A stretch of 64,000 nucleotides of DNA from Shinisaurus crocodilurus (lineage: Eukaryota; Chordata; Lepidosauria; Squamata; Shinisauridae), in contig CM037885.1 in NCBI GenBank assembly GCA_021292165.1, positions 9,729,042-9,793,041 on the forward strand, written 5' to 3'. Shown one piece after another: positions 1-11,164 of this stretch. The notes under the pieces were generated by a model, which had not been told where the DNA came from, ran no database searches, and worked only from the letters and a program-made list of their open reading frames with translations. Position 1 is the first letter of the stretch. Every line of letters begins with the position of its first letter. The translations under genes were made by a program, and so were the position numbers.

Positions 1-1315
1 TCCAACCTTGGGTCCCCAGATGTTTTTGGCCTACAACTCCCACTGAGCCACACCGCCTCCTCCAGATGTGTGGAACTACAACACCCATCACCCACAGCCA
101 GCGTAGCTCATAAGGATGATGGGAGTTGTATTACCACACAGGTTGGGGGAGGCCAGGGCCCAGATCCAGATAGTAAATATTGCTGAATGTGTTTTGACTT
201 GCAATCCCCCTCCACCCCATAATAAGTACTACCAGATTCTATTATTCTTACATTAAAACAAAGAAGACTTATTGCAGAATCAATGAACAAAGCATAAAGC
301 AGGCTTAGGAAAGACGAGCCATTAACAGGGTAAAATAGGGGAGGAGGTGGCATGCGGGGAGGGCTGGCCCAAGACATTTGCTGCCTGAGGCCTAGCAGCA
401 AATGGCATCCCTGCCCGTCCCAAGCCAAGGTACATAAAACCCAAGGCCCGTCCAGTTATTCCGGCACAAATAAAATCCAATAAATGCCTGTCCTCCTCCA
501 TGGCAGTAAAAATACAATCCTAATAAAGAAGGCGCAAACCCTTGTGAGGGCCAACACTTTAAAAATCTTAAGACGTGAAGGGCACAATCCTATGCAAGTC
601 CAGATAGAAAAAAGGCCGACACCTTTTTTTTCTGCCTAAATATGCCTAAGATTGCACTCGGTAACAATAAATTTAAAAAGTAAAGATTTGCTGCGGTTTT
701 GTGATACCCAAAATCAGCTTCCTGAGGCGACTGCCTCACTCTGCCTAACGGTAGGGCCAGCCTTTAGTGCTGGCTTGAGAACAGGGATGTTACAAATGGG
801 TCATGTTGCAGAATGGAGTGCTCCTATGCAGGGTTCCAGCCAGCCATGCCCTTTTCCAGGATACTCCATTCCATCACCCACCCCTCAACAGACCCTCAGC
901 ATTCTGTATTAGTATGCTCAGTCCTCATTGGGCTATTTGATTTTTCCCCCCAGCCCATCTAGGGTTGTTAAACTTTTTAAAACTCTCCCAAGCTTGCCGA
1001 TAACTCCCTCTTGTTTGTAGTTGCAGTCATTTTGGCTGCACAAGGATTGGCACTGGGAGAAGGAGTTCCCTATTAGTATATAGCTTAAGATATATTTTCA
1101 TCTGTGAGCCACTGGAGGGTACACTATGCATATGGTACAAAAGCCAAATATCAGGTTGGATTTATTTATTTTTTTATTGAAGGGTGCGGGAAGCAAACAG
1201 CTGTTTCATTTCTCCTGCATATGGGAAAGTTCAGTATGATCATTTTAGGGTGCAATCCTATGCATGTTTAGACAGAAAAAAGGCCTACAACTCCCAGGAA
1301 TCCCCAGCCAGCGTT
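1..1315. other. gene-free repeat patchwork
   Basis: No gene is seen. Positions 1-150 hold palindromic pieces with inverted ACAACTCCCA / TGGGAGTTGT cores, the signature of the hAT-type MITEs found elsewhere in the window. Around 575-630 and 1250-1312 lie halves of another family recognised by caatcctatgca followed by agacagaaaaaaggc. The short open frames here are not supported as genes. Confidence 0.5.
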
Positions 1316-1319
1316 AGAT

Positions 1320-2044
1320 TTATTTTTATTTATTTATTTTTTTAAATAAATGTTATTTAGTTATTATAAACTACACACAAAACTATAAAATGCAAACATA
1401 CAACTAAAATAAATCATAAGGTGCACCCCCCACCTGCCTAGGGACCAATTTATATGCTTCCATCCCCTTAATCAATTAAATTCCAAATTCCAAAAATATA
1501 ACATATCCTGACAAGGCATGCTCCCCTTCCCCTTTATTAATACATAGTCTAATAATTGATTCCATATATCCATAAAATTATTCTTCTTTAACTGTCCCTT
1601 TTTGCATTTGATACTACAGGTTTGTTTATCATTAGGGCTATACCCCAAACTTCCTTATACCAATCAGTTATTAGAAAAACGTGTTGTACTTTCCATTTCC
1701 TCGCTATCATTAACCTAGCCACAGTTAACAAGTTTACAATTAGTTACTTCGTATTTTGAGCACAAGTGACTTTATTGGTTATTGATAACAAAGCAAGTTT
1801 AGGACAGACCTCTAGATTAATACCAATAATTTCCGATATTTCTGTAAAAACCTCTCGCCAAAATTCCAGAACATTTTTACAACTCCATCACATATGAGCA
1901 TATGTACCTATTTCCTGACATCCCCTCTAGCAAAGTGCGGAGCAATTGTCTATTCTATTTAATCTTACTGGAGTTAGGTACCATCTCCATATTATTTTAT
2001 AGAAATTCTCCTTTATCCTAGTTGACATCACCTTCACAATCCGT
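1320..2044 (-). mobile_element. L1 LINE 3' fragment (degenerate)
   Basis: AT-rich segment. Conceptual minus-strand translation gives a broken L1 ORF2 C-terminus, including a W-x-x-C type motif near 1,890 and ARLMIARKWK near 1,700, which resembles the conserved AR-IA-WK signature of L1 ORF2 tails. Stops and frameshifts interrupt it. It abuts the CR1 fragment at 2,045. The family call rests on these motifs only. Confidence 0.55.
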
Positions 2045-2765
2045 CATAGAATCATAGAAAAGTAGAGTTGGAAGGGGCTTACAAGGCCATCGAGTCCAAC
2101 CCCCTGCTCAATGCAGGAATCCAGGTCAAAGAATCCCTGACAGATGGCGGTCCAGCTGCACCTTGAATGCCTCCAGATTGGGAGAGCCCACCACCTCCCT
2201 AGGTAGTTGATTCCATTGTCTTATTGCTCTAACAGTCAGAAAATTTTTCCTGATGTTTAGTTGGAATCTGGGTTCCTGGAACTTGAGCCCATTATTCCGT
2301 GTCCTGCAAACTGGGATGATCGAGAAGAGATCCTGGCCCTCCTCTGTGTGACATCCCTTCAAGTACTGGAAGAGTGCGATCATATCTCCCCTCAGTCTCC
2401 TCTTCTGAAGGCTAAACATGCCCAGTTCTTTCAGTCTCTCCTCATAGGGCCTTGTTTCCAGTCCCTTTATCATCCTTGTTGCCCTCCTCTGAACCCTCTC
2501 CAGTTTGTCTACGTCCTTCTTAGCTGAGTAAAGGGGAATTATCACTTCACGTGATTTGGAAGCGATACTTCTATTAATGCAGCCCAAAATAGCATTTGCC
2601 TTCTTTGCAGCCACATCACATTGCTGGCTCATATTTAGTTTGTGATCTACCACAATTCCAAGATCCTTCTCACTTGTAGTATTGTCTATCCCAAATATAT
2701 TGTTCCAGCCCACCTTCGAGGTCACCTCTTCAAATTCATTATCCCATACTGTCTTTAGATGGTCA
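2045..2765 (-). mobile_element. CR1 LINE, 5'-truncated, with C-terminal RT ORF
   Basis: The minus strand carries a 199-residue open frame (2126-2725) that reads as the C-terminal part of CR1 ORF2, with DLGIVVDHKLNMSQQC, ERVQRRATRMIKGLE and a terminal AFKVQLDRHL. It is followed by the typical CR1 3' end, which appears on the plus strand as catagaatcatagaaaagta then gagttggaag. Endonuclease and most of the RT are missing, as in the usual 5' truncation. The frame is unbroken, so the insertion is fairly young. Confidence 0.9.
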
Positions 2766-2773
2766 TCTTGTTC

Positions 2774-2933
2774 TTATGCTGGCTCAGCTTGTCTGAGTGT
2801 GGAAAGCTAAGCAGGGTCAAGCCTGGTTGTTAATTGGATGGGAGACCCCTCCTCTAGTTTCCTGCATTGAGCAGGGGGTTGGACTCGATAGCCTTGTAGG
2901 CTCCTTCCAACTCTATGATCTATGAAATCTATG
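2774..2933 (+). mobile_element. 5S rRNA-derived SINE with CR1 tail
   Basis: The head contains ggaaagctaagcagggtc and ttggatgggagacc, the box A and box C blocks of the 5S rRNA internal promoter. The rest (tttcctgcattgagcagggg through ctccttccaactctatga) is the same as the CR1 3' end seen on the minus strand at 2045-2130. This implies Pol III transcription and CR1-driven retrotransposition. It lies head-to-head with the CR1 fragment. Confidence 0.85.
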
Positions 2934-3221
2934 AATCAACCTGTATAAATCCCTTGTTATACCTCTTGTAGACGCGTTCCCTTCTAAACCACCTCTAGAC
3001 ATAAAGCCAGCGTTAGATTTAATCCACCATCTCCAGCTTGGAAACTCCAAGTTGGATTTTGTACCGGGCAATTTTTTAACATATTTTGAGTATGCATAAA
3101 CAAAATTAGACAACAATGACAAGCGGCTGTGTTGGTCCATTTGAAGAAGAAGAAAATCCAAAAGTGGTAGTAGGCAGGGTAATACCTTTGTTAGGACCAA
3201 TTAATGGTGAAACTTTACGTG

Positions 3222-3392
3222 ATATACAGGCCTGTGGCTTACGCTGGCTCAGCTTGTCTGAGTATGGAAAGCTAAGCAGGGTCAGGCCTGGTTATTACTT
3301 GGATGGGAGACCCCTCCTCTAGTTTCCTGCATTAAGCAGGGGGTTGGACTTGATAGCCTTGTAGGCTCCTTCCAACTCTATGAAATCTATGA
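3222..3392 (+). mobile_element. 5S rRNA-derived SINE with CR1 tail
   Basis: Second, more complete copy of the family at 2774. It starts near atacaggcctgtggcttacg, keeps aagctaagcagggtcagg and tacttggatgggagacc from 5S rRNA, and ends in the CR1-like tail. Confidence 0.85.
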
Positions 3393-4315
3393 TTTGGGAG
3401 ATTCATGATCAAATCTCCCCAACATCTTTTTTCTTTGGTTAAAAGCAGCCCCTGGGGGGACGACGACTCTGGACTGGAGCAGCAGAACTGGGGAAGGAGG
3501 TTTTAAATTACTATTAGCTGTGGAGTGAGGTGGGAAAGATGGGTACTCATATTGTACCTCCTCTAACTAATAATGTCTTGGGGGAGCAGAGGATATGTTG
3601 AAGAAAGCATGGGAGGGAAAGGGTTAATGGCCTCCCCCAGCACCATAACCCTGATCCAAATGGGGCGGAGGGGAAGGTATGAATGCTTTTACCCAAAGGG
3701 AAAAAATGGTCATGTTGTGTCTAGCATTGGCTCCAAAAGATTGCATATAAGTGAGCAGGCTTTTGAGGTCAACGAAACTCTTAATCAGAAATGTTGTGTT
3801 GTTTTTTTTAAAGGCAAGGGGAGAAAAGGATGTTGTTTGAAAGAACTGAGCTTCCGAGGAGGGGACCACAGTTTCCTCTGCAAAATCAAAGCTGCATTCC
3901 TATTTACTTGTACACCAAAGTTATTTACTTGGAAATAAGCACCACTGAATTCAACAGGACTTACTTCCAAGTAAACATGTATAGGATTGCACAGCGCAGC
4001 CTACCATGTAAGATTTGCCACACCTGACCTGAGCATCTCAAAAGGCAGCAAAGCACCCTGCAAAACCTCAGCTCCTCTTCGAGCGAGAGAGTCACCTTGC
4101 AACTGCCAAACCGCCTTGCCTTTTTTGCAAGTGTTCTTCTGCAAAACCATTTGAAAGACAAGCTCTGCAAGAGGTCAGCTATGGGCTGATTAAGATACAA
4201 ACTGACAAAAGAGAGCTATATGGAGTGGGAAACAACAAACAGACTGTTTTGAATTAAAATATGTCAGCATCAGCGATTGTATTTCTTTGATGTTTTTTGC
4301 TTTTAATATAAGTTT
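3393..4315. other. gene-free stretch with MITE half
   Basis: No gene is supported. Around 3893-4000 is a short palindromic repeat (ttacttggaaataagcacc ... acttacttccaagtaaac then ataggattgca). A related piece lies at 9291-9358. Confidence 0.4.
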
Positions 4316-4561
4316 AGAGCCAGTGTGGCGTAGTGGTGAGAGTGTTGAACTGAGACTCGGAGATCTGGGTTCTAGTCCCCGCTCGGCCATGAAGCTCCCT
4401 GGGTGACTTTGGGCCAGTCACTGACTCTCACCTAACCTACCTCACAGGGTTGTTGTGAGGATAAGATGGAGGAGGAGGAGGAGGAGGATTATGTAAGCCG
4501 CCTTGGGTTCCTTGCAGGAAAAAAGGTGGGGTATAAATATAATAAATAAAAAATAAATAAT
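4316..4561 (+). mobile_element. tRNA-derived SINE (squamate type)
   Basis: Begins gagccagtgtggcgtagtgg, has a tRNA-like B box (ggttctagtcccc), the conserved body gggtgactttgggccagtca and cagggttgttgtgaggat, and ends in a taaata-rich tail. Other copies lie at 35,874 (minus), 59,501 and 63,862. The exact family name is not certain. Confidence 0.8.
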
Positions 4562-4584
4562 AAAATTAGGACTATGGTCTAAAA

Positions 4585-4875
4585 CAGGGGTAGGCAATTT
4601 GGTGCCTGTGGGCCCCAATGGCCCCCCAGACACCTTCCTTGGTGCCCAGCAAGACACCCCAAATCTCCCGATTTTTATTTCAAAACTATTTTTTATATTT
4701 TCTTACTGGCAACTGAGATGGCTTCAAAGTGAAGTGGGAGCCTCTAACTGCTCCATGAATGCTTCTGTTTTTTTGTGACTAACCATGACCACCCTTGGCA
4801 GCCATTCATGGTTGTGCCCAGGACAATTTCTCAACTTTCCAGATGTGCTCACAGGCCCAAAGTCGCTACCCCTTG
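4585..4875. mobile_element. non-autonomous hAT-like element with 8-bp TSD
   Basis: The ends are CAGGGGTAG and CTACCCCTTG, near-inverted. Both sides carry the 8-bp direct repeat GTCTAAAA (4577-4584 and 4876-4883), the target-site length of hAT transposons. There is no coding capacity. Related sequence occurs at about 44,070-44,290 and 52,010-52,270. Confidence 0.75.
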
Positions 4876-5054
4876 GTCTAAAAAGGCACTGCTAAGGCAC
4901 TACAGAAGAAACTTAGTTCCTGCCCAGAGGAACTTAGTATGATCAACATTAAATGGGGAAAGAATGGGCTATAGAGGGGGAATTGAGGTCAGGAAGCAAT
5001 GCTTCATTCCCTAGCAAAAATGTTCAGTCCTACTTGGTACCTTTCTATCTAAAC

Positions 5055-5190
5055 CAGCCTTCCCCAATCTGGTGCCTTCCAGAAGTTTTGGACTTCAACT
5101 CCCATCAACTCCAGCCCGCAGGGCCAATGGTCAGGAATGCTGGGAGTTGTAGTGCTAAACATCTGGAGAACACCTAGTTGTGGAAGGCTG
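5055..5190. mobile_element. 136-bp palindromic hAT MITE with 8-bp TSD
   Basis: Ends CAGCCTTCC / GGAAGGCTG, flanked by the perfect 8-bp repeat ATCTAAAC at 5047-5054 and 5191-5198. The core has inverted caactcccat and tgggagttgtagt. Its length equals that of the element at 6571. Confidence 0.85.
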
Positions 5191-5206
5191 ATCTAAACAC
5201 ATACAT

Positions 5207-5507
5207 GACTGGGTTCAGACAACACGATAACCCACACTCAAAGGTTGAAAACGGGTTGAGTGCGGGTTGCTGTTGAAACGTAGGTTATTGTGTTGCCTGA
5301 ACCCAGCTGAGATAACAAATCATGGTGAACAACCCGCAGTTCACAACTCAATCACAAACCATGGATTCTCTTCATAGGTTGGTCGTGGTTAACAAGACAT
5401 GGCTCGTTAGCACAGCTGCATTCAGACAACACGATAACCCGTGGTTCAACAACAACACACTCAGCCCTTGAGGGTGGGTTACCGTGTTGTCTGAACCCAG
5501 TCACTCA
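5207..5507. mobile_element. double-hairpin MITE-like repeat
   Basis: Starts gactgggttcagacaacac and ends with its complement. It is built as hairpin (about 100 bp), spacer (about 95 bp with gttcacaa and catggctcgttagc), then hairpin. Each hairpin carries cagacaacacgataaccc type arms. A second full copy is at 60,607-60,898. No clear target-site duplication is seen. Confidence 0.7.
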
Positions 5508-6025
5508 GTTAAATTGGTAATATTCTCCTCTCCCGCTCAGCAAATATAGCAATGTGTCCCTCTTGAGTTATATATCCAATATACAAGTAGCCCTAAGAGT
5601 GATTTGTGCTATGCACCCTGGATTAGAACCCGTTTTCGGTCCCTGCTCCATGCTGTTACTCACTAGACCACACAAGAAGTGCAAAACGTCAGCTCTCCTC
5701 TGGCAACCTCTGATATCAAATAGTACCCACCTTTTAAATCCTTAGCATTAATTTGAACCAAACTCTTGGGAGCAGCTGAGTAGTGGGACTGCAATGGAAT
5801 GGGGGAGTGTACTGGGGGGGGGATTTCCCTCAATCCAAGGAATGCTCAGTAGTCCCCCCTCCCATTATTTATCAGTCACGCATTATTGATTTATCATTGG
5901 AAAAATGACATTCATTTAGGGGCCTGAGAACGGAAACTGGGCAAATATTGGCAACGCGACAAATATAGATTAGTGGAGCCACCTGGTGGTCCCCTTGACA
6001 AACAGCAAACGCGGTAGACTTGCTT
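5508..6025. other. no feature recognised
   Basis: Non-coding sequence. No gene or classified repeat is seen. Confidence 0.4.
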
Positions 6026-6154
6026 TCATAGATTTCATAGATAGAGTTGGAAGGAGCCTACAAGGCTATGAGTCCAACCCCCTGCTGAATGCAGGAAACT
6101 AGAGGAGGGGTCTCCCATCCAAGTAATAACCAGGCCTGACCCTGCTTAGCTTTC
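6026..6154 (-). mobile_element. 5S-CR1 SINE, truncated head
   Basis: Minus-strand copy of the 5S-CR1 SINE family. It runs from the CR1-like tail (atagagttggaaggagcc on the plus strand) through ggtctcccatccaagtaata to ccctgcttagctttcc, where it breaks off inside the 5S part. Confidence 0.8.
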
Positions 6155-6570
6155 CTCTTGATTAACACCTAGTACTTCAAAGGGAGCACAAAGGGATCGG
6201 GTGGGAGGAGGCGATGATGACGATGTGGGGGAAATTGTGTTGAGTCATGGAAATCGCCCTCAGATTGCCCTCTGGGGCCACTGGTTCAAATCCCACAGAC
6301 ACCCCAGCATCACAGGAGGCGACAGCATCCTGCACTATTAACAAGCTTAGGGGAGGACCCATTGCTTACTGGCAAAGCATGCAGGAGGCCCAAGATTCAA
6401 TCTCCAGTCACAAGGATCTCAGGTTGGAGGTGCACGAGAGCAGAGCAGAGGGACAGAAGAGAAGCAGGCAGGGGAGGTGCTCGGTCCCGAAAAGATCCGG
6501 GGCCCAGGCCCACAGGAAACACACACAAAAAGGACAAATTTGCATATGCTAATTTACATGTGCTCTAAAG

Positions 6571-6706
6571 CAGGGCTCTCCAACCTTGGGTCCCCAGATG
6601 TTGCTGGCCTACAGCTCCCAGCATACCCAGCCAGCATGGCTAATGGCAAGGGATTCTGGGAGCTGTAGTCCAGCAACATCTGGGGACCCAACGTTGGAGA
6701 GCCCTG
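6571..6706. mobile_element. 136-bp palindromic hAT MITE with 8-bp TSD
   Basis: Nearly perfect palindrome, CAGGGCTCTCCAACCTTGGG to its complement, flanked by the exact 8-bp duplication CTCTAAAG at 6563-6570 and 6707-6714. The arms include ccccagatgttgctgg and ccagcaacatctgggg. The high arm identity suggests recent insertion. Confidence 0.9.
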
Positions 6707-6714
6707 CTCTAAAG

Positions 6715-7194
6715 TCTGTCTGTGTGTGTGTGTCTTTAAAGGACCCTGTCTCCTAAGGACACCCATATTTGTAAAAAGGGATGTATGGACAGGGGAGAGG
6801 AGGGCATTTGGTTGCAGGGGGAAAAAAAACTCAGGCAGAAAGATTCAAGGAGGGGGCAGCAGGAGGTGAAGCACATGTGGGCAAAAAGCCCGCTCATCCT
6901 TGGGGCTCGGATGCAACCGAGATGCTCAGCGCCCCTGTGCCTTTATTTCAGCAAGTGCCCATGGACAGCTGGGCGGTGGGGCAGAGGACCTCCCAGAGAT
7001 TGGGGGCTCCAAATGAAAGATTCGGGGCTCCAGCCCTAGTGGGCTGCCCCCTAACACCACCACCTCTGGCAGCAGGGCTCTTCCACGGGCTCTGCTGAAA
7101 GACCAGCTGCCCATGGCTCTCCCTCACCTGTCAGCCAGCGGCAGCCATTCCATCAGGATCCCCGAACTGTCTTCATCCCAGCTGGTTGTTATAA
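6715..7194. other. no gene recognised
   Basis: Contains overlapping open frames on both strands of up to about 105 codons. None has a recognisable domain or exon structure. Confidence 0.4.
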
Positions 7195-7418
7195 AAAATA
7201 CTGTAACTTTAAGAAATGGCACCAAGGTTGCTTTCTTCCCTCTTTGCTCCCTATCCTTTTTTCCTTTTGTGTCATGTTTTTTAGCTTGTAGGCCTGAGGG
7301 CAGGGACTGTCTTGTGAATTTTATTTTATTTGTAAATTTTATTTGTAAACTATTCTGGGAGTTTTTTGGGCTGAAAAGCTGGGTTAAAGGACTACTTTAA
7401 ATAAATAATAAATAAATA
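7195..7418 (+). mobile_element. LINE 3' tail fragment
   Basis: The stretch gtaggcctgagggcaggga, then gactgtcttgtgaa, ending in aaataaataataaataaata, is typical of the 3' UTR of a truncated LINE of the CR1/L2 group. No coding part remains. Confidence 0.5.
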
Positions 7419-7479
7419 AACTCCTCCCCTTGTGAGGGCTAACACTTTAAAAATCTTTAGACATTCAGGGCACACTCCT

Positions 7480-7605
7480 ATGCAAGTTCAGACAGAAAAA
7501 AGGCCTATAACTCCCAGCATGCCTCAGCCAGCTATTCTGGCTGGGGTGTGCTGGGAGTTGTAGCTCTCCCCCCCCCGTCTAAACTTGCATAGGATTGCCC
7601 CTTTA
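7480..7605. mobile_element. palindromic MITE (agacagaaaaaagg family)
   Basis: Inverted arms: tcctatgcaagttcagacag ... cgtctaaacttgcatagga, with a core of inverted taactcccagcatgcc and gtgctgggagttgtag. It has no coding capacity. Halves of the same family occur at 1250-1312 and 11,165-11,240. Confidence 0.7.
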
Positions 7606-7639
7606 GACATCAAACCCTGACTTCATCTATCCCTCTAAT

Positions 7640-8635
7640 TTCTACAGCCTGGAACTCTGGCTTTTGATACCATCATATTGGCCATCATATCCTTCTGGAC
7701 CATCTGGCAGGGCTGGGCCTTGGGGTGCCATTTTCCAGTGGTTCCGATCCGTTCTGTCAGGCCGTGTTCAGAAGATGGTGTTGGGAGGATTACTGTTCGA
7801 TTCCATGGCCACTGCCTGGGTTCGATAATGGACTTGATGAGGGTGAACAAGATTAAGTTAAACCCAGGCAAGACAGAGGTATTGTTGGTCGGTAGAATGC
7901 AGGGACTGGGATTCAACCTGTTCTAGAAGGGGTTGCGCTCCCCATGAAGGATCAGGTCCATCGCTTGGGAGCGTTCCTTGATCCTACACTGTCCCCAGAT
8001 CTTCGGGAGGTGGCAGTGGCAAGGAGTGTGTTTGCACAATTATGCTTGGTGTATCAGCTGCAACCCTTCCTGAATTGGTCTGACTTGGCGATAGTTATCC
8101 ATGCCTCGCATTTAGGCTACTGCAAAGCACTCTGCGTGGGGTGACCCCTGATGCCTGTCCTGAAAGGCCTGCACTGCTTGCCCATTGCTTTTTGGACACA
8201 ATTCAAGGTGTTGGCTTTAACCTTTGAAGCCCTAAATAGCTTAGGACCTGGCCAACTAAGGGACCACCTCCCTTACTATGAACCTGTCCAGGTATTAAGA
8301 CCTGCAGGAGAGGCCTTGTTGAGGACAATGTTACCTGCAGAGGCCCGTTTATCAGGCAAGCACGAAAGAGTTTTCTCCTGTGCTGCCCCCAAACTATGGA
8401 ACGCTCCCCCAAGAACTACAATTGGCCCTCACTCTCCTGGCCTTTAGAAAGGGTGTAAAGACCTCTCTTTTCAATTTAGCCTGTTAAAATGAATAGTTTT
8501 TTAATGTTTTTACTGTTCTTGTTTTTATTGTTGCGGGGTTTTATTGTTTTAAATTGTTGTACACCGCCCTGGTGGCTTTTTAGCACATAATGCAGGATAT
8601 AAATGTTAATAAATAATAAATCAGTGGTGTTCAAT
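7640..8635 (+). mobile_element. L2/L3-like LINE fragment, degenerate
   Basis: Broken frames align residue by residue with the better preserved LINE at 61,435: NKIKLNPGKTEVLLVG, MKDQVHRLGAFLDP, GLHCLPIAFWTQFKVLALTF and a C-terminal CAAPKLWNAPPR. It ends in an aataaataataaa tail. It is 5'-truncated inside the RT, near the FDT motif, with several frameshifts, so it is an old non-functional copy. Confidence 0.8.
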
Positions 8636-8784
8636 TGGCCAGAAGTTTGAGGACCTTTTTCAGAGCAGGAGCAAGGACATGATCTGCTAGAATTCCAGAG
8701 TAATTGATGGACAGTCCCACCTTTGATCTGGCAAGTGACTGAGTTGATAAGGAAGCGTTCAGGTTTTACCATTGTTTGTAACAG

Positions 8785-9075
8785 GTTAGCATAGAGGAAG
8801 TCTATTCACTTCCACAAGATGTAGTGATGGCCACCAATTTGGACAACTTTAAATGGGGATTGGACAAATTCATGGAGGAGAAGGCTAGCAATGGCTACTA
8901 GTCCTGATGGCTATATGCTACCTCCAGTATCAGAGGCAGTATGCCTATGTACACCAGTTGCTGGGGAACGTGGGCGGGAGGGTGCTGTTGCACTCCTGTC
9001 CTGTTTGTGGGTTTCCCGTGGGCAGCTGGCTGGCCACTGTGTGAACAGAATGCTGGACTGTCCAGCATGGCTCTT
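8785..9075 (+). mobile_element. CR1-like LINE 3' end
   Basis: The reading near 8845-8905 resembles the ORF2 end of CR1-type elements (DNFKWGLDKFMEEKA-like). It is followed by a conserved 3' UTR (ctactagtcctgatggctat, then tgctggggaacgtgggcggg). It is a different subfamily from the copy at 2045. Confidence 0.55.
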
Positions 9076-9290
9076 CTTAAGTCAGAGAATGAGGAAAATA
9101 ATCAAGCAGAGGCTGGATACTTCTTTCCTTTTCTTTGATGGAGTTCCTACTTCATGTTAGTAGTTGAAATGGTAACAGCCAGGTCTTTGGCAGATGGTTT
9201 GCGTTTCTAATCAACGGCTTAAAGTTGCATTGCAGCTGGCTCAAGGTCTTTTCTTTAAGTTCAATGTGTGTTTAATAAGTTGAACTTAAC

Positions 9291-9358
9291 ACAGTCATAA
9301 GTAAGCACCGCTGAGTTCAGTGGAACTTACTTCCAGGTAATAATGTATAGGATTGCAG
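9291..9358. mobile_element. short palindromic MITE fragment
   Basis: gtaagcaccgctgagttcag, then gaacttacttccaggtaa and ataggattgca. Same family as 3893-4000. Confidence 0.5.
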
Positions 9359-9711
9359 TTACATTGACCCTAACAAATGTATTATGCTATGAACTGTTGC
9401 TGTGTGTGGGGGTATATATTATTATATACTGGATCAACACAGCTGCCTGCATTTGGGGACTGTGCTTGGGGCTATGGCTACTGTCACAATGAGTTCCTGT
9501 GCTTCAACATTTGCCACCAAAGGAGACTGTTTCTCCTTGCCAAACGGTAGGGCCGGTTCTGGCTGGAAAAGGCCCTGCCTGAGATCCTGGGGAGCCGCCA
9601 CCAGTTGGAGTAGATAGATTGAATACTATCAGGCCATGCTCCAACTCAGTAAAAGGCAGCATCCCGGAGAAAAGGGTGTAAGATTCAGCAAGAACCAAAA
9701 GGTCCACTCAT

Positions 9712-10112
9712 GGCAGGGATCCCCAACCTCTTTGTGACTGTGGGGCACATGTGGAATTTTTATAGTGCCGTGGGCACTGGCAGTACCACAAAATAGCTGG
9801 CATGGGGGCACCTTGCCCATTCATAAAATGCCTGCCATGGTGGCCGGTCACAAAGTGCTAATTTCCCAGAAGGAAAACAAGCGAGACCAAAAGAAAAATA
9901 ACTTGCCCTAGAACCTAAGTACAAGGCAGAGCTGGGGTGGGGTGGGAGGCTGAGCTCCAAAACATAAAACTACTCTTTTGAACCCAAATAAAGATGGCAC
10001 TGGGGGACAGTGCCTCGCTTTGCAGCATGACAGCCTCCCAGTTAAGAACAACAACTTTAAAAAGTCTAAATAAAATAAACATCAGGAGGGACGCCTACGT
10101 TGGAAACACCAG
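9712..10112. mobile_element. unclassified non-autonomous DNA-transposon-like repeat
   Basis: Left end cagggatccccaacctc. The right end, tacgttggaaac, is roughly complementary. The interior is non-coding. The call rests on the inverted ends and on the layout of the hAT-like repeats in the window; no target duplication was confirmed. Confidence 0.35.
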
Positions 10113-10396
10113 TCTAATGGACTCATTCAACTACCAGCATCTTAATGCCCTTTTATAAATCTATGGCAGCTTTCCCCACATCCTGGTGGCCCCCAATATA
10201 GGCTATTACGGTTTTCCTGAAGTTTTATTGAGAGACATGATACTCACCCGGTCTAAAGTGCTTCTTGGAGGGACAGAACAATTTTGCCACCTTCTGCCTT
10301 CCAGGAAAAAGGTAGTTTACTGGGCCACATTCAAGATGATTTCCAAGTAAGGGTCCCAGAGGGAGTTGAAGAGCAAGGAGCCTGGAGCTTTTGGTG

Positions 10397-11160
10397 TCAG
10401 GTGTAGGCTTCTCTGGGCATCCAGCAAGGAAGCCGAAATGAGTTGTAAATTATTTCAGTCTGGGTAAATATGGATCCTGTGTGGTGAGCTGGGTTGGAAT
10501 GATTGGGCTGGTGCTGAGGGCCCACACTGAACAGTGGACCCACTAGCAAGAACCCTCTGGACCTGCTCCTCCTCTTCATCACGGCAACCTGCTTGTTCAC
10601 CTGCCTCTTGCTCTGGCCCAGACAACAGAGGTGGTGAGAAGGAGGTACAGTAGATGCCACCACTACCTCCTTGCTCATTGGCTTCTGCCTGGCAAGCAAG
10701 CAGGTGGTAGCAACGATGAGGAAGAAGATGAGGGTCAGCAACAGCTGATAACAATGTTGGTGAGAAGATAGGCTCACTGAAGGAGAGGCCCATTGAAGGT
10801 GTCTTGCCCAAAGGTCCTCCAAAACCTGGAGCTGGCACTGGTGGTGAGCCCATAGCATGATTGTCAGCTTTGTGAAGACTCTGGGGAAGACCAAGGTGAA
10901 GGCGAATGGGAAATCCCTGTATTGGAAGTGGCACTGCTCAGAGATAAAGGGAATCCGCAAGTGACTGGCAGGATCAGGATTTGAAGGTAGGCTTCTATGA
11001 GATCTATCAAGGCTAGGAAACTCCAGGAGTGGAGAACTCCCAGAATGTTGTGGAGAGTTACCCACGTGGAAGGTCTTTGCTTCAGGAACTCGCTGTGTCT
11101 TCTGGTTGAGGAGGACCACTCTTCAGTTCCCATTTTCCTTCGGAACTGTAAAGAAAGAAA
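10397..11160 (-). mobile_element. DIRS-like retrotransposon remnant
   Basis: Two minus-strand frames share an RT-like stretch of about 10,860-11,150. One carries VTLHNIL ... FLALIDLIEAYLQI, matching the palm block VTL ... IDLxxAY. The other carries FQYRDFPFAFTLVFPRVFTK, matching the LPFGL-xxPRVFTK block of DIRS-type RTs. A frameshift separates them. Downstream frames to 10,397 show no certain domain. It is clearly inactive. A Gypsy-like origin is the alternative. Confidence 0.5.
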
Positions 11161-11164
11161 GATG

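Noticed and set aside
3240..3320. 5S rRNA gene
   Set aside because: Only the internal promoter blocks match. The 5' end is diverged and the 3' end is replaced by a CR1 tail, so it is a SINE.
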